Source of the DNA: Paenibacillus sp. R14(2021)
GTDB lineage: Bacteria; Bacillota; Bacilli; Paenibacillales; Paenibacillaceae
Direction: 5' to 3'
Assembly: GCF_019431355.1 (NCBI RefSeq)
Contig: NZ_CP080269.1
Coordinates: forward strand, 3,810,501-3,874,500
Length of the DNA: 64,000 bases
In this document: one piece after another, positions 42,811 through 51,504 of the stretch
Position numbering within the stretch: the stretch's first letter is position 1
Layout: each line of letters begins with the position of its first letter
The notes under the pieces: generated by a model
What the model was told of the DNA's origin: nothing
Databases searched by the model: none
Seen by the model: the letters and a program-made list of their open reading frames with translations, nothing else
Made by a program: the position numbers and the translations under genes

Positions 42811-43862
42811 AATCACTACCTTTATTGATACGTAAAAAATCCGCCATTCTCGTACTTCTCTCGGCAGCACTGCTCTTACTTGCCGGCTGCGGGTCATCAT
42901 CCAGCGGCAATGCGCCGTCGGATACGACCAACACGCCGAACGCGGGCAATGCCGCAGACCAGCCGCTTCAGAAAGTATCGCTTATGCTCGATTGGTACCC
43001 GAACGCCGTGCACAGCTTCCTGTATGCCGCGCAGGCTAACGGCTACTTCAAGAAACAAGGGCTCGACGTCGAGATTCAAATGCCGGCCGACACCAATGAT
43101 GCCTTGAAGCTTGTCGCCGCAGGCAAAATCGACCTCGCGCTCAGCTACCAGCCGCAGGTGCTTATGGCGCGCGGCGAGAACATTCCCGTGAAATCGGTCG
43201 GTGCGATCGTTCGTCATCCGCTCAACCATCTGATGGTTCCGGCGGACAGCGGCGTCCATTCGCCGAAGGATCTGTCCGGCAAGACCGTCGGCTTCTCGTC
43301 CATTCCGCTCTATGAGGCAATGGCGCGCACGATGATCAAGCAGGACGGCGGCGACCCAGACAGCGTGAAAATGGTTGACGTCGGCTATGACCTCATTCCG
43401 GCGATTTCGACCGGCAAGACGGATGCCATAATCGGCGGCTTCATTAATCACGAGCAGCTGATCCTTGACAAGGAAGGCCATGCCGTTCAATCGCTCGACC
43501 CTGCCAAATACGGCGTGCCGGATTATTACGAGCTTGTACTTGTCGCAAGCGACGACGGCCTGAAAGCGAAGAAGGACGTGTTCGCCAAGTTCATGGCGGC
43601 CGCAGCCGAAGGGCAGCAGTACGTAGAGCAGCACGGCAAAGAAGCGCTGGATGCGCTGATGGCGCATGAAGATCAGAACTCGCCGCTCGATGCCGACATT
43701 GAGACGAAGAGCCTCGCTATTCTGCTGCCGCTTATGACCGACAAGGATCAGCCTTTCGGCAGCCAGGATCCCGCATCATGGACGCGCGTGCGAACATGGC
43801 TGATCGACAACAAGCTGCTGCCGGAGACCGTGAAGGCCGAAGACGCTTATATAAATCTTTAA
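42807..43862 (+). CDS. thiY: Thiamine pyrimidine precursor-binding lipoprotein (ThiY-like, NMT1/THI5 fold)
   Basis: 351 residues from the ATG after AAAGGAG, overlapping the thiX stop (ATGA). Signal peptide with lipobox LLAGC, short Ser/Thr/Asn linker, then the NMT1/THI5-like domain: LMLDWYPNAVHSFLYAAQAN, YFKKQGLDVEIQMP and DLALSYQPQVLMARGENIPV are the family pattern of ThiY. It should bind a pyrimidine precursor on the cell surface. No tenA (thiaminase II) gene is in this operon, so free HMP may be the main cargo, or TenA is encoded elsewhere. Confidence 0.9.
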   Translation: MKSLPLLIRKKSAILVLLSAALLLLAGCGSSSSGNAPSDTTNTPNAGNAADQPLQKVSLMLDWYPNAVHSFLYAAQANGYFKKQGLDVEIQMPADTNDALKLVAAGKIDLALSYQPQVLMARGENIPVKSVGAIVRHPLNHLMVPADSGVHSPKDLSGKTVGFSSIPLYEAMARTMIKQDGGDPDSVKMVDVGYDLIPAISTGKTDAIIGGFINHEQLILDKEGHAVQSLDPAKYGVPDYYELVLVASDDGLKAKKDVFAKFMAAAAEGQQYVEQHGKEALDALMAHEDQNSPLDADIETKSLAILLPLMTDKDQPFGSQDPASWTRVRTWLIDNKLLPETVKAEDAYINL

Positions 43863-43881
43863 TTCCTAAGGAGGACGAATC

Positions 43882-44676
43882 ATGTCGTATTTAGAAAAAG
43901 TCAGAACGCAAAACCCGCTCGTGCACAATATCACCAACTGGGTGGTCACCAACTTTACCGCGAACGGCCTGCTCGCGCTTGGCGCTTCGCCGATCATGGC
44001 GTATGCGCATGAGGAAGTCGCGGACGTCGCCCGCATCTCCGGCGCCGTATCGCTGAACATGGGCACGCTTGACGAGAGCGTCGTCCAATCCATCATTCTC
44101 GCCGGCAAGTCCGCCAACGCGAGCGGCGTACCCGTTGTCTTCGACCCCGTAGGCTCGGGCGCCACGCCTTACCGGAGCGCCTCCGCGCAGCGGATTCTGC
44201 AGGAGGTGAAACTGACCGTCCTGCGGGGCAATGTCGCGGAAGTCGCCGATGTCGCCGGCGAGCGCTGGTCCATTAAGGGCGTGGACGCCGGCGAAGGCGA
44301 AGGCGACGTGACGTCCCTTGCCGTACGCGCAGCGAAGAAGCTGGGCTGCATCGTCGTCATCACCGGGAAGGATGATATCATTACCGACGGCGAGACGACG
44401 AACGTCGTGAGCAACGGGCATCCGATTCTGACCAAGGTGACGGGCACGGGCTGTCTGCTCAGCTCCGTCATCGCCGCATTCCTGGCCGTGGCCGGCAGCG
44501 CGCAGCTTGAGGCGATAACGGAAGCACTCGCGTTCTACGGCGTTGCGGCAGAGCTTGCCTATGCGACGACGGAAGGCCGGGGACCAGGCAGCTTCCAAGT
44601 GGAGCTCTTGAACCAACTGGCACTGCTCACGCCTGACCTGCTCGCGCAAAAGGCGGTCACCCGGCAGCTCGCGTAA
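43882..44676 (+). CDS. thiM: Hydroxyethylthiazole kinase (ThiM)
   Basis: 264 residues; ATG after [28 protein letters not shown] at the N-terminus, [13 protein letters not shown] in the middle and the active-site block [19 protein letters not shown] near residue 195 with the catalytic Cys. It phosphorylates the thiazole alcohol for ThiE. Fourth gene of the operon, 19 bp after thiY. Confidence 0.95.
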   Translation: MSYLEKVRTQNPLVHNITNWVVTNFTANGLLALGASPIMAYAHEEVADVARISGAVSLNMGTLDESVVQSIILAGKSANASGVPVVFDPVGSGATPYRSASAQRILQEVKLTVLRGNVAEVADVAGERWSIKGVDAGEGEGDVTSLAVRAAKKLGCIVVITGKDDIITDGETTNVVSNGHPILTKVTGTGCLLSSVIAAFLAVAGSAQLEAITEALAFYGVAAELAYATTEGRGPGSFQVELLNQLALLTPDLLAQKAVTRQLA

Positions 44677-44704
44677 CCGCTGCCCTTCAGGAGGAATGAT
44701 TACA

Positions 44705-45526
44705 ATGAACGTATACAAAGCATTAACGATCGCAGGCTCGGACAGCGGCGGCGGCGCGGGTATTCAAGCGGACCTGAAGACCTTCCAGGAGCTTGGCGTC
44801 TACGGTATGTCCGCCCTGACTGCGGTTACCGCGCAGAATACGCTTGGCGTCCATGGCGTCTATCCCATGGAGCCAGCCGCCGTCGCGGCGCAGCTGGACG
44901 CCATCGGCACGGACTTGACGCCGGATGCGGTTAAGACCGGCATGCTGTTCAGCGCCGACATCATCCGCACCGTTGCAGACAAAGTGAAGCAATACGGCTG
45001 GCGCAACCTCGTCATCGATCCCGTCATGGTCGCTAAGGGCGGCTCATCGCTGCTGCTTCGGGAAGCCGTGGACTCGCTCTTGTCGCATCTGCTCCCGCTT
45101 GCTCTCATTACGACGCCTAATATTCCCGAAGCGGAAATCATGACCGGCATGACGATCACCAGCATGACAGACCGCGAGGAAGCAGCGCGGAAGCTTGTCA
45201 GCATGGGCACGCGTTATGCCGTCATTAAAGGCGGACACGGCGCGGCGCATGAGCCGATGGTCGATCTGCTCTATGACGGCGAACGCTTCAGCTACATGGA
45301 GAGCAAGCGCATCGAAACCCGGCATACGCACGGAACGGGCTGCACCTATTCCGCGGCGCTCACCGCCTCGCTTGCAAGCGGGCAGCCGGCCCTGGAAGCG
45401 ATGCAGACCGCCAAGAGCTTCATTCAAGCGGCGATCGAGGACGGGATCGGCATCGGTGCCGGCCACGGACCCACGAACCATTTTGCTTATCAGCGCAGAA
45501 AGCGGGGGGAGCCGGTTGCTCCGTAA
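44705..45526 (+). CDS. thiD: Hydroxymethylpyrimidine (phosphate) kinase (ThiD)
   Basis: 273 residues from the second ATG, ten bases after AGGAGG; the ATG at 44696 touches that site. ribokinase-like fold with ALTIAGSDSGGGAGIQADLK at the start and HTHGTGCTYSAALTASLASG with the anion-hole near residue 210. It phosphorylates HMP and HMP-P before ThiE joins them to thiazole phosphate. The stop overlaps the start of thiE by 11 bases. Confidence 0.94.
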   Translation: MNVYKALTIAGSDSGGGAGIQADLKTFQELGVYGMSALTAVTAQNTLGVHGVYPMEPAAVAAQLDAIGTDLTPDAVKTGMLFSADIIRTVADKVKQYGWRNLVIDPVMVAKGGSSLLLREAVDSLLSHLLPLALITTPNIPEAEIMTGMTITSMTDREEAARKLVSMGTRYAVIKGGHGAAHEPMVDLLYDGERFSYMESKRIETRHTHGTGCTYSAALTASLASGQPALEAMQTAKSFIQAAIEDGIGIGAGHGPTNHFAYQRRKRGEPVAP

Positions 45527-46169
45527 GCCAATTGAAGACATCCGCAGGGCGATGCAGGTGTACTTGATCATGGGCAGCGTCAATTGCGCGGGGAAGGATC
45601 CCGCAGCGCTGCTTCGCGATGCCATCGAGGGCGGGGTTACCTGCTTCCAATTCCGCGAGAAAGGGGCCGGCGCCTTGACCGGCGGCGCCAAGCTTGCGCT
45701 GGCCAAGACGCTTCAGGCCGTTTGCCAGGAACATGCGATCCCGTTCATCGTCAATGACGACGTCGATCTCGCGATCGCCGCTCGTGCGGACGGCATTCAT
45801 GTCGGTCAGGACGACGAGTCCGCCGCGGCCATTCGGGCATTGATCGGGCCCTCCGCCATCGTCGGTGTCTCTGCCCATACGGTGGAGGAAGCCCGGCAGG
45901 CGATTGCGGACGGCGCCGATTATCTCGGCATCGGGCCGATCTACCCGACGGGGTCCAAGGACGATGCCAAGGCGCCGCAGGATACGCGCCTTCTCCTAGA
46001 GCTGCGCGCAGCAGGCATCACGGCGCCTCTCGTCGGCATTGGCGGCATTACGCCGGACAATGCAGCTGCCGTCATTGCCGCAGGTGCCGACGGCGTGTCC
46101 GTTATCTCCGCGATCACGCACGCGCCCTCCGCCCGCGAAGCCGCGCAGCGACTTCGGGTCAACCGCTGA
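45516..46169 (+). CDS. thiE: Thiamine phosphate synthase (ThiE)
   Basis: 217 residues from a TTG four bases after GGGGGGAG; this start gives the normal family length and overlaps thiD. TIM barrel with FQFREKGAGAL, PFIVNDDVDLAIAARADGIH (core VNDDVDLA), HVGQDD, VGVSAHT and YLGIGPIYPTGSKDDA. It joins HMP-PP and thiazole phosphate to thiamine phosphate. Last gene of the riboswitch operon. The larger open frame that covers it upstream is an artefact of the overlap with thiD. Confidence 0.94.
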   Translation: MLRKPIEDIRRAMQVYLIMGSVNCAGKDPAALLRDAIEGGVTCFQFREKGAGALTGGAKLALAKTLQAVCQEHAIPFIVNDDVDLAIAARADGIHVGQDDESAAAIRALIGPSAIVGVSAHTVEEARQAIADGADYLGIGPIYPTGSKDDAKAPQDTRLLLELRAAGITAPLVGIGGITPDNAAAVIAAGADGVSVISAITHAPSAREAAQRLRVNR

Positions 46170-46198
46170 CGACAGCCTTCAAGCTGCTGCAGCTAAAC

Positions 46199-46240
46199 AG
46201 AAAGCCGAATTTCTCGACGAAGAGAAATTCGGCTTTCTTG
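46199..46240 (+). terminator. Terminator of the thiamine operon
   Basis: AGAAAGCCGAATTTCTC pairs with GAGAAATTCGGCTTTCT around ACGAA, a long, nearly perfect stem, 30 bp past the thiE stop. Confidence 0.85.
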
Positions 46241-46353
46241 CGTGTACCCCTATTCATTCGTTCGTTCTACATCGGCATGCTCCCCTTTGCTATGCCGCAG
46301 GTCGATGCGATTTCATTGCCGTTGAGAAAATATGCGCCCTCAGCTCTTTAGTG

Positions 46354-47409
46354 TCAGACGGATTTCATCATTTGTTTGACCAGCTCGCGGTTCCGATCCT
46401 TGAACCTATCATTATGGGAGGAGACCATGCCGTACTTCTCCGCGCTCGGCTGAATGAACAGCTTCGCTTGATTGACCGCGTTGGCCGCATCCTGGAATGC
46501 GCCTGCAATCAAATGCAGCTTGCCGTCATGCATTAGAATATCGCCGGCGGCATAAAGGCCCGGCACCGAAGACGCGCTGTTCGGGCTGCCGGAAACATAG
46601 AAATCCTCCAGCATGTCGATCTTTAATTCAGAGGCTTGCAGCAGCGCGGAATCCCGTTCATAGCCGTGATTGATGACGATTTCATTGGCATACAGATTCC
46701 AAATCTCGCCCGTCTGATGGTTCTTCAATTCGACGTATTCGATTTTCTCGTGGTCGGCACCCGCGACCAGCTTAGTAATGGTCGTATGGAAGACGCATGA
46801 AGCCGAGCTGTTCAACAGCTGCTGAACCTGCGCCTCATGACCGGACAAAGCGTCCTTCCGGTAGATAACGATGACCTTCTTCGCGACCGCCTCCAGCTCA
46901 TTCGCCCAATCGACGGCAGAATTGCCCCCGCCGGATACGACGACCGTCTTACCTTTGAACTGCTTGAGCGACTTCACCGTATAGTGCAGGTTGCCGACCT
47001 CATAGCGCTCCGCCCCTTCAATATCAAGCTTGGTCGGTTTAATAATGCCGCTGCCGACGGCAATGATGACCGTCTGAGAGTAATGGATGTCGCCGGCGGA
47101 TGTCCGCAGCTCGAAGATTCCCTCTTCGTTCCGCCCGATTGACTCCACCTTCGTGTTCAGCACGACTTCAGGCCCGAACGTAAGGCCCTGCTCCACCAGC
47201 TGCCCGATCAGCTTCTCCCCGGGAAGCGGCGTCAGCCCGCCGATGTCCCAGATCATTTTCTCCGGATATGCGTGCACTTTGCCGCCGAGCTGCGGCTGAA
47301 ACTCGATAATCTTCGTCTTCATTTCCCTAAGCCCGCTGTAGAAGGCCGAATACAGCCCTGCCGGACCGCCTCCAATAATCGTCAATTCATAAACGTCCGA
47401 TGCATGCAT
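46354..47409 (-). CDS. Ferredoxin/flavodoxin-NADP reductase, TrxB-like (YcgT/YumC type)
   Basis: 351 residues. FAD motif TIIGGGPAGLYSAFYSGLRE, then IGGLTPLPGEKLIGQL, NADP motif VVVSGGGNSAVDWANEL and GLYAAGDILMHDGKLHLIAG. It lacks the CxxC of thioredoxin reductases, as expected for the bacterial Fnr-like reductases YumC and YcgT. Bacillus YcgT is Fur-controlled; here the gene faces the iron-uptake operon across a region with Fur boxes, so it may supply electrons for iron release from siderophores. AAGGAG before the ATG. Confidence 0.9.
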   Translation of the reverse strand: MHASDVYELTIIGGGPAGLYSAFYSGLREMKTKIIEFQPQLGGKVHAYPEKMIWDIGGLTPLPGEKLIGQLVEQGLTFGPEVVLNTKVESIGRNEEGIFELRTSAGDIHYSQTVIIAVGSGIIKPTKLDIEGAERYEVGNLHYTVKSLKQFKGKTVVVSGGGNSAVDWANELEAVAKKVIVIYRKDALSGHEAQVQQLLNSSASCVFHTTITKLVAGADHEKIEYVELKNHQTGEIWNLYANEIVINHGYERDSALLQASELKIDMLEDFYVSGSPNSASSVPGLYAAGDILMHDGKLHLIAGAFQDAANAVNQAKLFIQPSAEKYGMVSSHNDRFKDRNRELVKQMMKSV

Positions 47410-47439
47410 GGCAACCGCTCCTTATATTGTAAACGTAAA

Positions 47440-47454
47440 TGATTATCATTATCA
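47440..47454. promoter_or_regulatory. Fur box near the YcgT-like gene
   Basis: TGATTATCATTATCA matches the 7-1-7 Fur consensus TGATAATNATTATCA at 14 of 15 positions. It is 31-45 bp upstream of the reductase ATG. Confidence 0.8.
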
Positions 47455-47498
47455 ATAAAATTAATATACACAGCTATCCAATTTTTTTCAAGAAGTAG

Positions 47499-47527
47499 TT
47501 GACATTCATTCTCAATGACTTTATCTT
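47499..47527 (+). promoter_or_regulatory. Promoter of the iron-uptake operon with a weak Fur-like box
   Basis: TTGACA (47499-47504), 17 bp, TATCTT (47522-47527). TGACATTCATTCTCA (47500-47514), overlapping the -35, fits the Fur 7-1-7 pattern at 12 of 15 positions. Confidence 0.6.
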
Positions 47528-47542
47528 TGTACATGTCGATAT

Positions 47543-47557
47543 TGATAATCATTATCA
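47543..47557. promoter_or_regulatory. Perfect Fur box of the iron-uptake operon
   Basis: TGATAATCATTATCA matches the Fur consensus at all 15 positions. It lies about 10-24 bp after the predicted start of the FeuABC-like operon, a repressing position. The leader to the first ATG is about 200 bases and holds no other gene. Confidence 0.85.
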
Positions 47558-47744
47558 GTTATGGTGAATGTCTGACTGCAGTTCACGTTTTATTTCATGC
47601 GGATACATAGATGGCTTTTGCCGAGGCGCAATTCTGCAGATTGCACCGTTGCGAAGCTTGATCCGTACACGATAAATGGAACTGAACCCGCAGCAAGTAT
47701 CCAATGCAAATCAATCATTTTTGAGGGTAAAGGGGTATTTTCGA

Positions 47745-48737
47745 ATGATGAAAAAAACATTATTTCCAGCGCTGATTGCACTCATCCTTACTTTGAGCGC
47801 ATGCGGCAACGCTTCGAGCAACAAAACGAGCAGCGATGCAGCAAACAACGGCAAGAACACCAATGCCGCAGCCAATACCGAGCAAACCGGCGGCAGCGCA
47901 GCAGCAGATAATACCGATACATCCGGCACGGTCACCTACCAATCCGAGAGCGGCCCGATCGAAGTGCCTGCTAACCCGCAGCGCGTCGTGGTGCTGTCTT
48001 CCTTTGCCGGCAACGTTATGGCGCTTGGCGTCAATATCGTCGGCGTGGATTCTTGGTCCAAAATGAACCCCCGCTACCAAAGCAAGCTGAAAGACGTGCA
48101 GGAAATTTCGGATGAGAGCGTTGAGAAAATCATCGAGCTGAACCCCGATCTCATCATTGGCCTAGACAACGTCAAGAACCTCGATAAACTCAAAAAAATC
48201 GCGCCGACGGTTGTCTACACCTACGGCAAAGTGGATTACCTGACGCAGCATCTCGAAATCGCGAAGCTGCTGAACAAAGAGACAGAAGCGCAAGCATGGA
48301 TCGACGACTTCAAGAAACGCGCAGATGAAGCCGGCAAAGAAATCAAAGCCAAGATCGGCGAGAACGCAACGGTGTCCGTTATCGAGAACTTCGACAAGCA
48401 TCTGTACGTATTCGGCAGCAACTGGGGCCGCGGAACGGAAATTCTGTACCAGGAAATGAAGCTGAACATGCCGCAAAAAGTAACGGATATGGCGCTGAAG
48501 GAAGGCTACTATGCTCTTTCCCTTGAAGTACTGCCGCAATTCGCAGGCGACTACGTCATTCTGAGCAAGAACGGCGACGCCGACAATTCGTTCCTCAACA
48601 CGGATACGTACAAGAACATTCCTGCCGTCAAAAACAACCATGTCTTTGAAGCCAACGCCAAAGAGTTCTACTTCAATGACCCGATTACGCTCGACTTCCA
48701 GCTTGAATTCTTTAAGCAGCACTTCCTAGGACAATAA
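47745..48737 (+). CDS. Iron-siderophore ABC transporter, substrate-binding lipoprotein (FeuA/YfiY-like)
   Basis: 330 residues; ATG after AAAGGGG, with a second ATG next to it. Signal peptide with lipobox LTLSAC, an Asn/Ala/Thr-rich linker, then the class III (TroA/FhuD) receptor fold: NPQRVVVLSSFAGNVMALGV, IIELNPDLIIGL and a C-terminal FFKQHFLGQ. It should bind a ferric siderophore (catecholate or hydroxamate cannot be told) and hand it to the permeases at 48742 and 49752. Under Fur boxes at 47500-47557. Confidence 0.9.
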   Translation: MMKKTLFPALIALILTLSACGNASSNKTSSDAANNGKNTNAAANTEQTGGSAAADNTDTSGTVTYQSESGPIEVPANPQRVVVLSSFAGNVMALGVNIVGVDSWSKMNPRYQSKLKDVQEISDESVEKIIELNPDLIIGLDNVKNLDKLKKIAPTVVYTYGKVDYLTQHLEIAKLLNKETEAQAWIDDFKKRADEAGKEIKAKIGENATVSVIENFDKHLYVFGSNWGRGTEILYQEMKLNMPQKVTDMALKEGYYALSLEVLPQFAGDYVILSKNGDADNSFLNTDTYKNIPAVKNNHVFEANAKEFYFNDPITLDFQLEFFKQHFLGQ

Positions 48738-48741
48738 GGCG

Positions 48742-49755
48742 ATGGCAGGCGACCGTTCTTCGCGCCCCTTCCCTTTTGTCTACAAATTGTCGGCCGGGTT
48801 TCTTGTCTTCCTCGCGATGTTCGCCGTCGCGATGATGCTCGGGGCTGCCGACACATCGGCAAAGGATGTATGGCTTGCGCTTACGACTCGCGAGGCGGGG
48901 GAGAATCTCTCCCTCCTTCGCGAAATCCGGCTGCCGCGGGAGGTCGCGGCGATCTTCGTCGGCGCGGCGCTTGCCGTCTCCGGCTCCATCATGCAGGGGA
49001 TGACCCGCAACCCGCTGGCCGACCCCGGCCTGCTGGGACTTACGGCCGGTGCTAACGCAGCACTGGCTTTTACTATCGCACTGGTGCCTTCGGCGAATTA
49101 CTTCACCATCATGATCGCCTGCTTCATCGGCGCTGCCGTCGGCTCGGCGCTTGTCATGGGAATCGGCGCCATCAAGAAAGGCGGCTTCTCGCCGCTGCGC
49201 ATCGTGCTGGCGGGCGCTGCCGTATCGGCATTCCTGTACGCCGCCGCGGACGGGATCGGGCTGATGTTCAAAGTATCCAAGGATGTCTCCATGTGGACGG
49301 CCGGGGGCATTATCGGCACGTCCTGGGGACAGCTGCAGGTCATCGTGCCGTTCATTACGCTCGGCATTCTAATTGCCATGCTCTTGTCCCGGCAGTTGAC
49401 CATTCTCAGCCTAAGCGAGGATATCGCTGTCGGCCTCGGCCAGAAGACGGCCGCCGTAAAGCTTATTCTGTTTCTCGTTACCGTCCTGCTGGCCGGCGCG
49501 TCCGTTGCGCTTGTCGGCAACATGACGTTCCTCGGCCTCATGATTCCGCATATCGTGCGGTCCATGGTAGGCACGGATTATCGATACTCCATTCCGATGT
49601 CCGCCATTACAGGTGCAACGTTCATGCTGCTCGCCGACACGATCGGCAGAACGATCAATGCGCCGTATGAGACGCCCGTCGCCGCCATCGTCGCTCTGAT
49701 GGGGCTTCCGTTCTTCCTCCTGGTCATGCGTAAAGGAGGCCGGACGTTCACATGA
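48742..49755 (+). CDS. Iron-siderophore ABC transporter, permease 1 (FecCD family)
   Basis: 337 residues, 9-10 membrane helices. FecCD landmarks: VGAALAVSGSIMQGMTRNPLADPGLLGLTAG in family order (core GMTRNPLADPGLLG) and MTFLGLMIPHIVRSMVG before the last helices. The start lies five bases after the previous stop, with only a weak AAGG site, so it is probably translated by coupling. Forms the channel with permease 2. Confidence 0.92.
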   Translation: MAGDRSSRPFPFVYKLSAGFLVFLAMFAVAMMLGAADTSAKDVWLALTTREAGENLSLLREIRLPREVAAIFVGAALAVSGSIMQGMTRNPLADPGLLGLTAGANAALAFTIALVPSANYFTIMIACFIGAAVGSALVMGIGAIKKGGFSPLRIVLAGAAVSAFLYAAADGIGLMFKVSKDVSMWTAGGIIGTSWGQLQVIVPFITLGILIAMLLSRQLTILSLSEDIAVGLGQKTAAVKLILFLVTVLLAGASVALVGNMTFLGLMIPHIVRSMVGTDYRYSIPMSAITGATFMLLADTIGRTINAPYETPVAAIVALMGLPFFLLVMRKGGRTFT

Positions 49756-50762
49756 TTCATCCCGCTATCATTCGCAAACAGCGCGTCATCGTGCTTGTGC
49801 TGCTCGCGCTGATCGCCTCGACCGTGGTAGTCAGTATGGGTATAGGCTATTCCAAGCTCCCTTACAGCCGACTGCTCCCGACCATTCTTGGCCACGGTAC
49901 GTTCAAGGAAGAGTTCGTCCTGATCTCCATTCGCCTGCCGCGCATTCTCATTACGCTGCTGGCTGGCATGGCGCTCGCGCTGTCGGGCTCCATCCTGCAG
50001 GGCGTCACGCGCAATGACTTAGCCGATCCGGGCATTATCGGCATCAATTCAGGCGCCGGCGTGGGCGTCGCCGTGTTCTTCCTGTTCATGCCGATCGACG
50101 CGGGCAGCTTCGTGTACATGCTGCCCGCGGTTGCCTTCGGCGGAGCGCTGTCGACCTCGCTGCTCATCTATCTGTTCTCGTACAAACGGCACGCGGGCCT
50201 GCAGCCCGTTCGCCTCGTCCTTACCGGCGTCGGCTTCTCCATGGCGCTCTCCGGCATTATGATCGTGCTGATCTCCTCGGCTGAACGGGAGAAGGTCGAT
50301 TTTATTTCCAAATGGCTGGCCGGTAGCGTGTGGGGAACCGATTGGCCCTTTATCTGGTCGATCGTGCCTTGGCTGGCCGTTCTCATTCCGTTCACCCTGT
50401 ACAAAGCGAACCGGCTGAACCTGCTTACGCTGAACGAGCAGGTCGCGATCGGCCTCGGCGTCTCCCTTACGAAGGAGCGCCTTGTACTCCTGCTTGCAGC
50501 CGTTGCGCTGGCGGCATCCGCCGTCTCTGTCACGGGCGGCATCGCGTTCGTCGGCCTCATGGCGCCGCATATCGCCAAGTCACTCGTGGGGCCGCGCAAC
50601 CAGCTGTTCATCCCCGTCGCGTTACTGATCGGCGGATGGCTGCTCGTGGCCGCGGATACGATCGGCCGCCAAGTGGCGGATCCGGGCGGGCTGCCTGCGG
50701 GCATTGTGGTCGCTTTGATCGGCGCACCGTATTTCGTCTACTTACTGCTGAAGAAGGTGTAG
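49752..50762 (+). CDS. Iron-siderophore ABC transporter, permease 2 (FecCD family)
   Basis: 336 residues, same fold as permease 1, with GSILQGVTRNDLADPGIIGI and GIAFVGLMAPHIAKSLVGP. Its ATG overlaps the stop of permease 1 (ATGA). No ATPase gene follows. In Bacillus the FeuABC system borrows the YusV ATPase, and the same is likely here. No convincing terminator was seen after the stop; AGAGGCTTA/TAAGCTTCTCT is a weak candidate near 50770-50810. Confidence 0.92.
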   Translation: MIHPAIIRKQRVIVLVLLALIASTVVVSMGIGYSKLPYSRLLPTILGHGTFKEEFVLISIRLPRILITLLAGMALALSGSILQGVTRNDLADPGIIGINSGAGVGVAVFFLFMPIDAGSFVYMLPAVAFGGALSTSLLIYLFSYKRHAGLQPVRLVLTGVGFSMALSGIMIVLISSAEREKVDFISKWLAGSVWGTDWPFIWSIVPWLAVLIPFTLYKANRLNLLTLNEQVAIGLGVSLTKERLVLLLAAVALAASAVSVTGGIAFVGLMAPHIAKSLVGPRNQLFIPVALLIGGWLLVAADTIGRQVADPGGLPAGIVVALIGAPYFVYLLLKKV

Positions 50763-50954
50763 TGGCTTCGCAAGAGGCTTACACGGAATCCAGCTGAAAT
50801 AAGCTTCTCTCCTGCCGGGGAAAGACCTTTTATCTTGAGCGGCTAATCCGAACTAGCCCGGCGCGCCTAAGCCGTTTAGCGCGTTGTTCTATTCAAGCCA
50901 AACATTATTCCATATAATTGAACTATTCAAAGCGAGAGGGTGGACAAAGGCCGC

Positions 50955-51434
50955 ATGGAAGGATCTTCGTTAATTATTTATGTTGTTCTGATCGGGGCTT
51001 TGATCTTGTGGCGCAGAAGAAGAGCCATGTCCCGCCCAATCAAAGGGAAGGGCCTCCGTCTGCTGCTGCCGGCTGTTATTGTGGCCATCCTGTGCGTACC
51101 TGTCTTAATGGAACCCAAGGTGGATGCCGCAGCTTGGGAATTTGTTGCCGCGTTCGCAGCCGGCGCCGTGCTGTCGATTCCGCTCATCTGGACGACTAAT
51201 TACGAGCGGCGGGATGACGGGCTGATCTACGCGGTGCGTAATAAGAGCTTTATCGTTTCGTTTCTGGCCGTATTCATCGTCCGGTTTCTGCTGCGCGATT
51301 ACTTGGCCTTCGTCGGACCGGAGACGGAAGCGGCGCTGTTCGTTATTCTGGCCGTCGGCTACGCGGTGCCTTGGCGGATTGCCTCTTACCTAAAGTTCCG
51401 CAAGCTATACGCGGAGCCTGTCTCGGCATCCTAA
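50955..51434 (+). CDS. CcdC-like membrane protein (DUF1453)
   Basis: About 159 residues from the ATG at 50955; a GTG at 50940 in the same frame is equally possible, so the start is uncertain. Four to five hydrophobic helices, an RRRRAMSRPIKGKGLRLLLP loop and NYERRDDGLIYAVRNKSFIV are like CcdC of Bacillus, a protein found near cytochrome c maturation gene ccdA but of unknown role. Here it is not next to ccdA. It converges on the HAD gene, with a shared terminator. Confidence 0.75.
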   Translation: MEGSSLIIYVVLIGALILWRRRRAMSRPIKGKGLRLLLPAVIVAILCVPVLMEPKVDAAAWEFVAAFAAGAVLSIPLIWTTNYERRDDGLIYAVRNKSFIVSFLAVFIVRFLLRDYLAFVGPETEAALFVILAVGYAVPWRIASYLKFRKLYAEPVSAS

Positions 51435-51457
51435 GCTTCGCACGCAATCAACAAAAA

Positions 51458-51501
51458 CAACGCCTCCATCAACGCATGGCAAAGCGGAAATGGAGGCGTT
51501 G
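51458..51501. terminator. Bidirectional terminator
   Basis: CAACGCCTCCAT and ATGGAGGCGTTG form a perfect 12-bp stem with a 20-base loop; on the minus strand TTTTTG follows, ending the HAD/van transcript. Confidence 0.75.
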
Positions 51502-51504
51502 CTG

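Noticed and set aside
47426..47455. TTGATA-18-TACAAT on the minus strand as the promoter of the YcgT-like gene
   Set aside because: Transcription would start inside the ribosome binding site of the gene, so the true promoter is probably further upstream.
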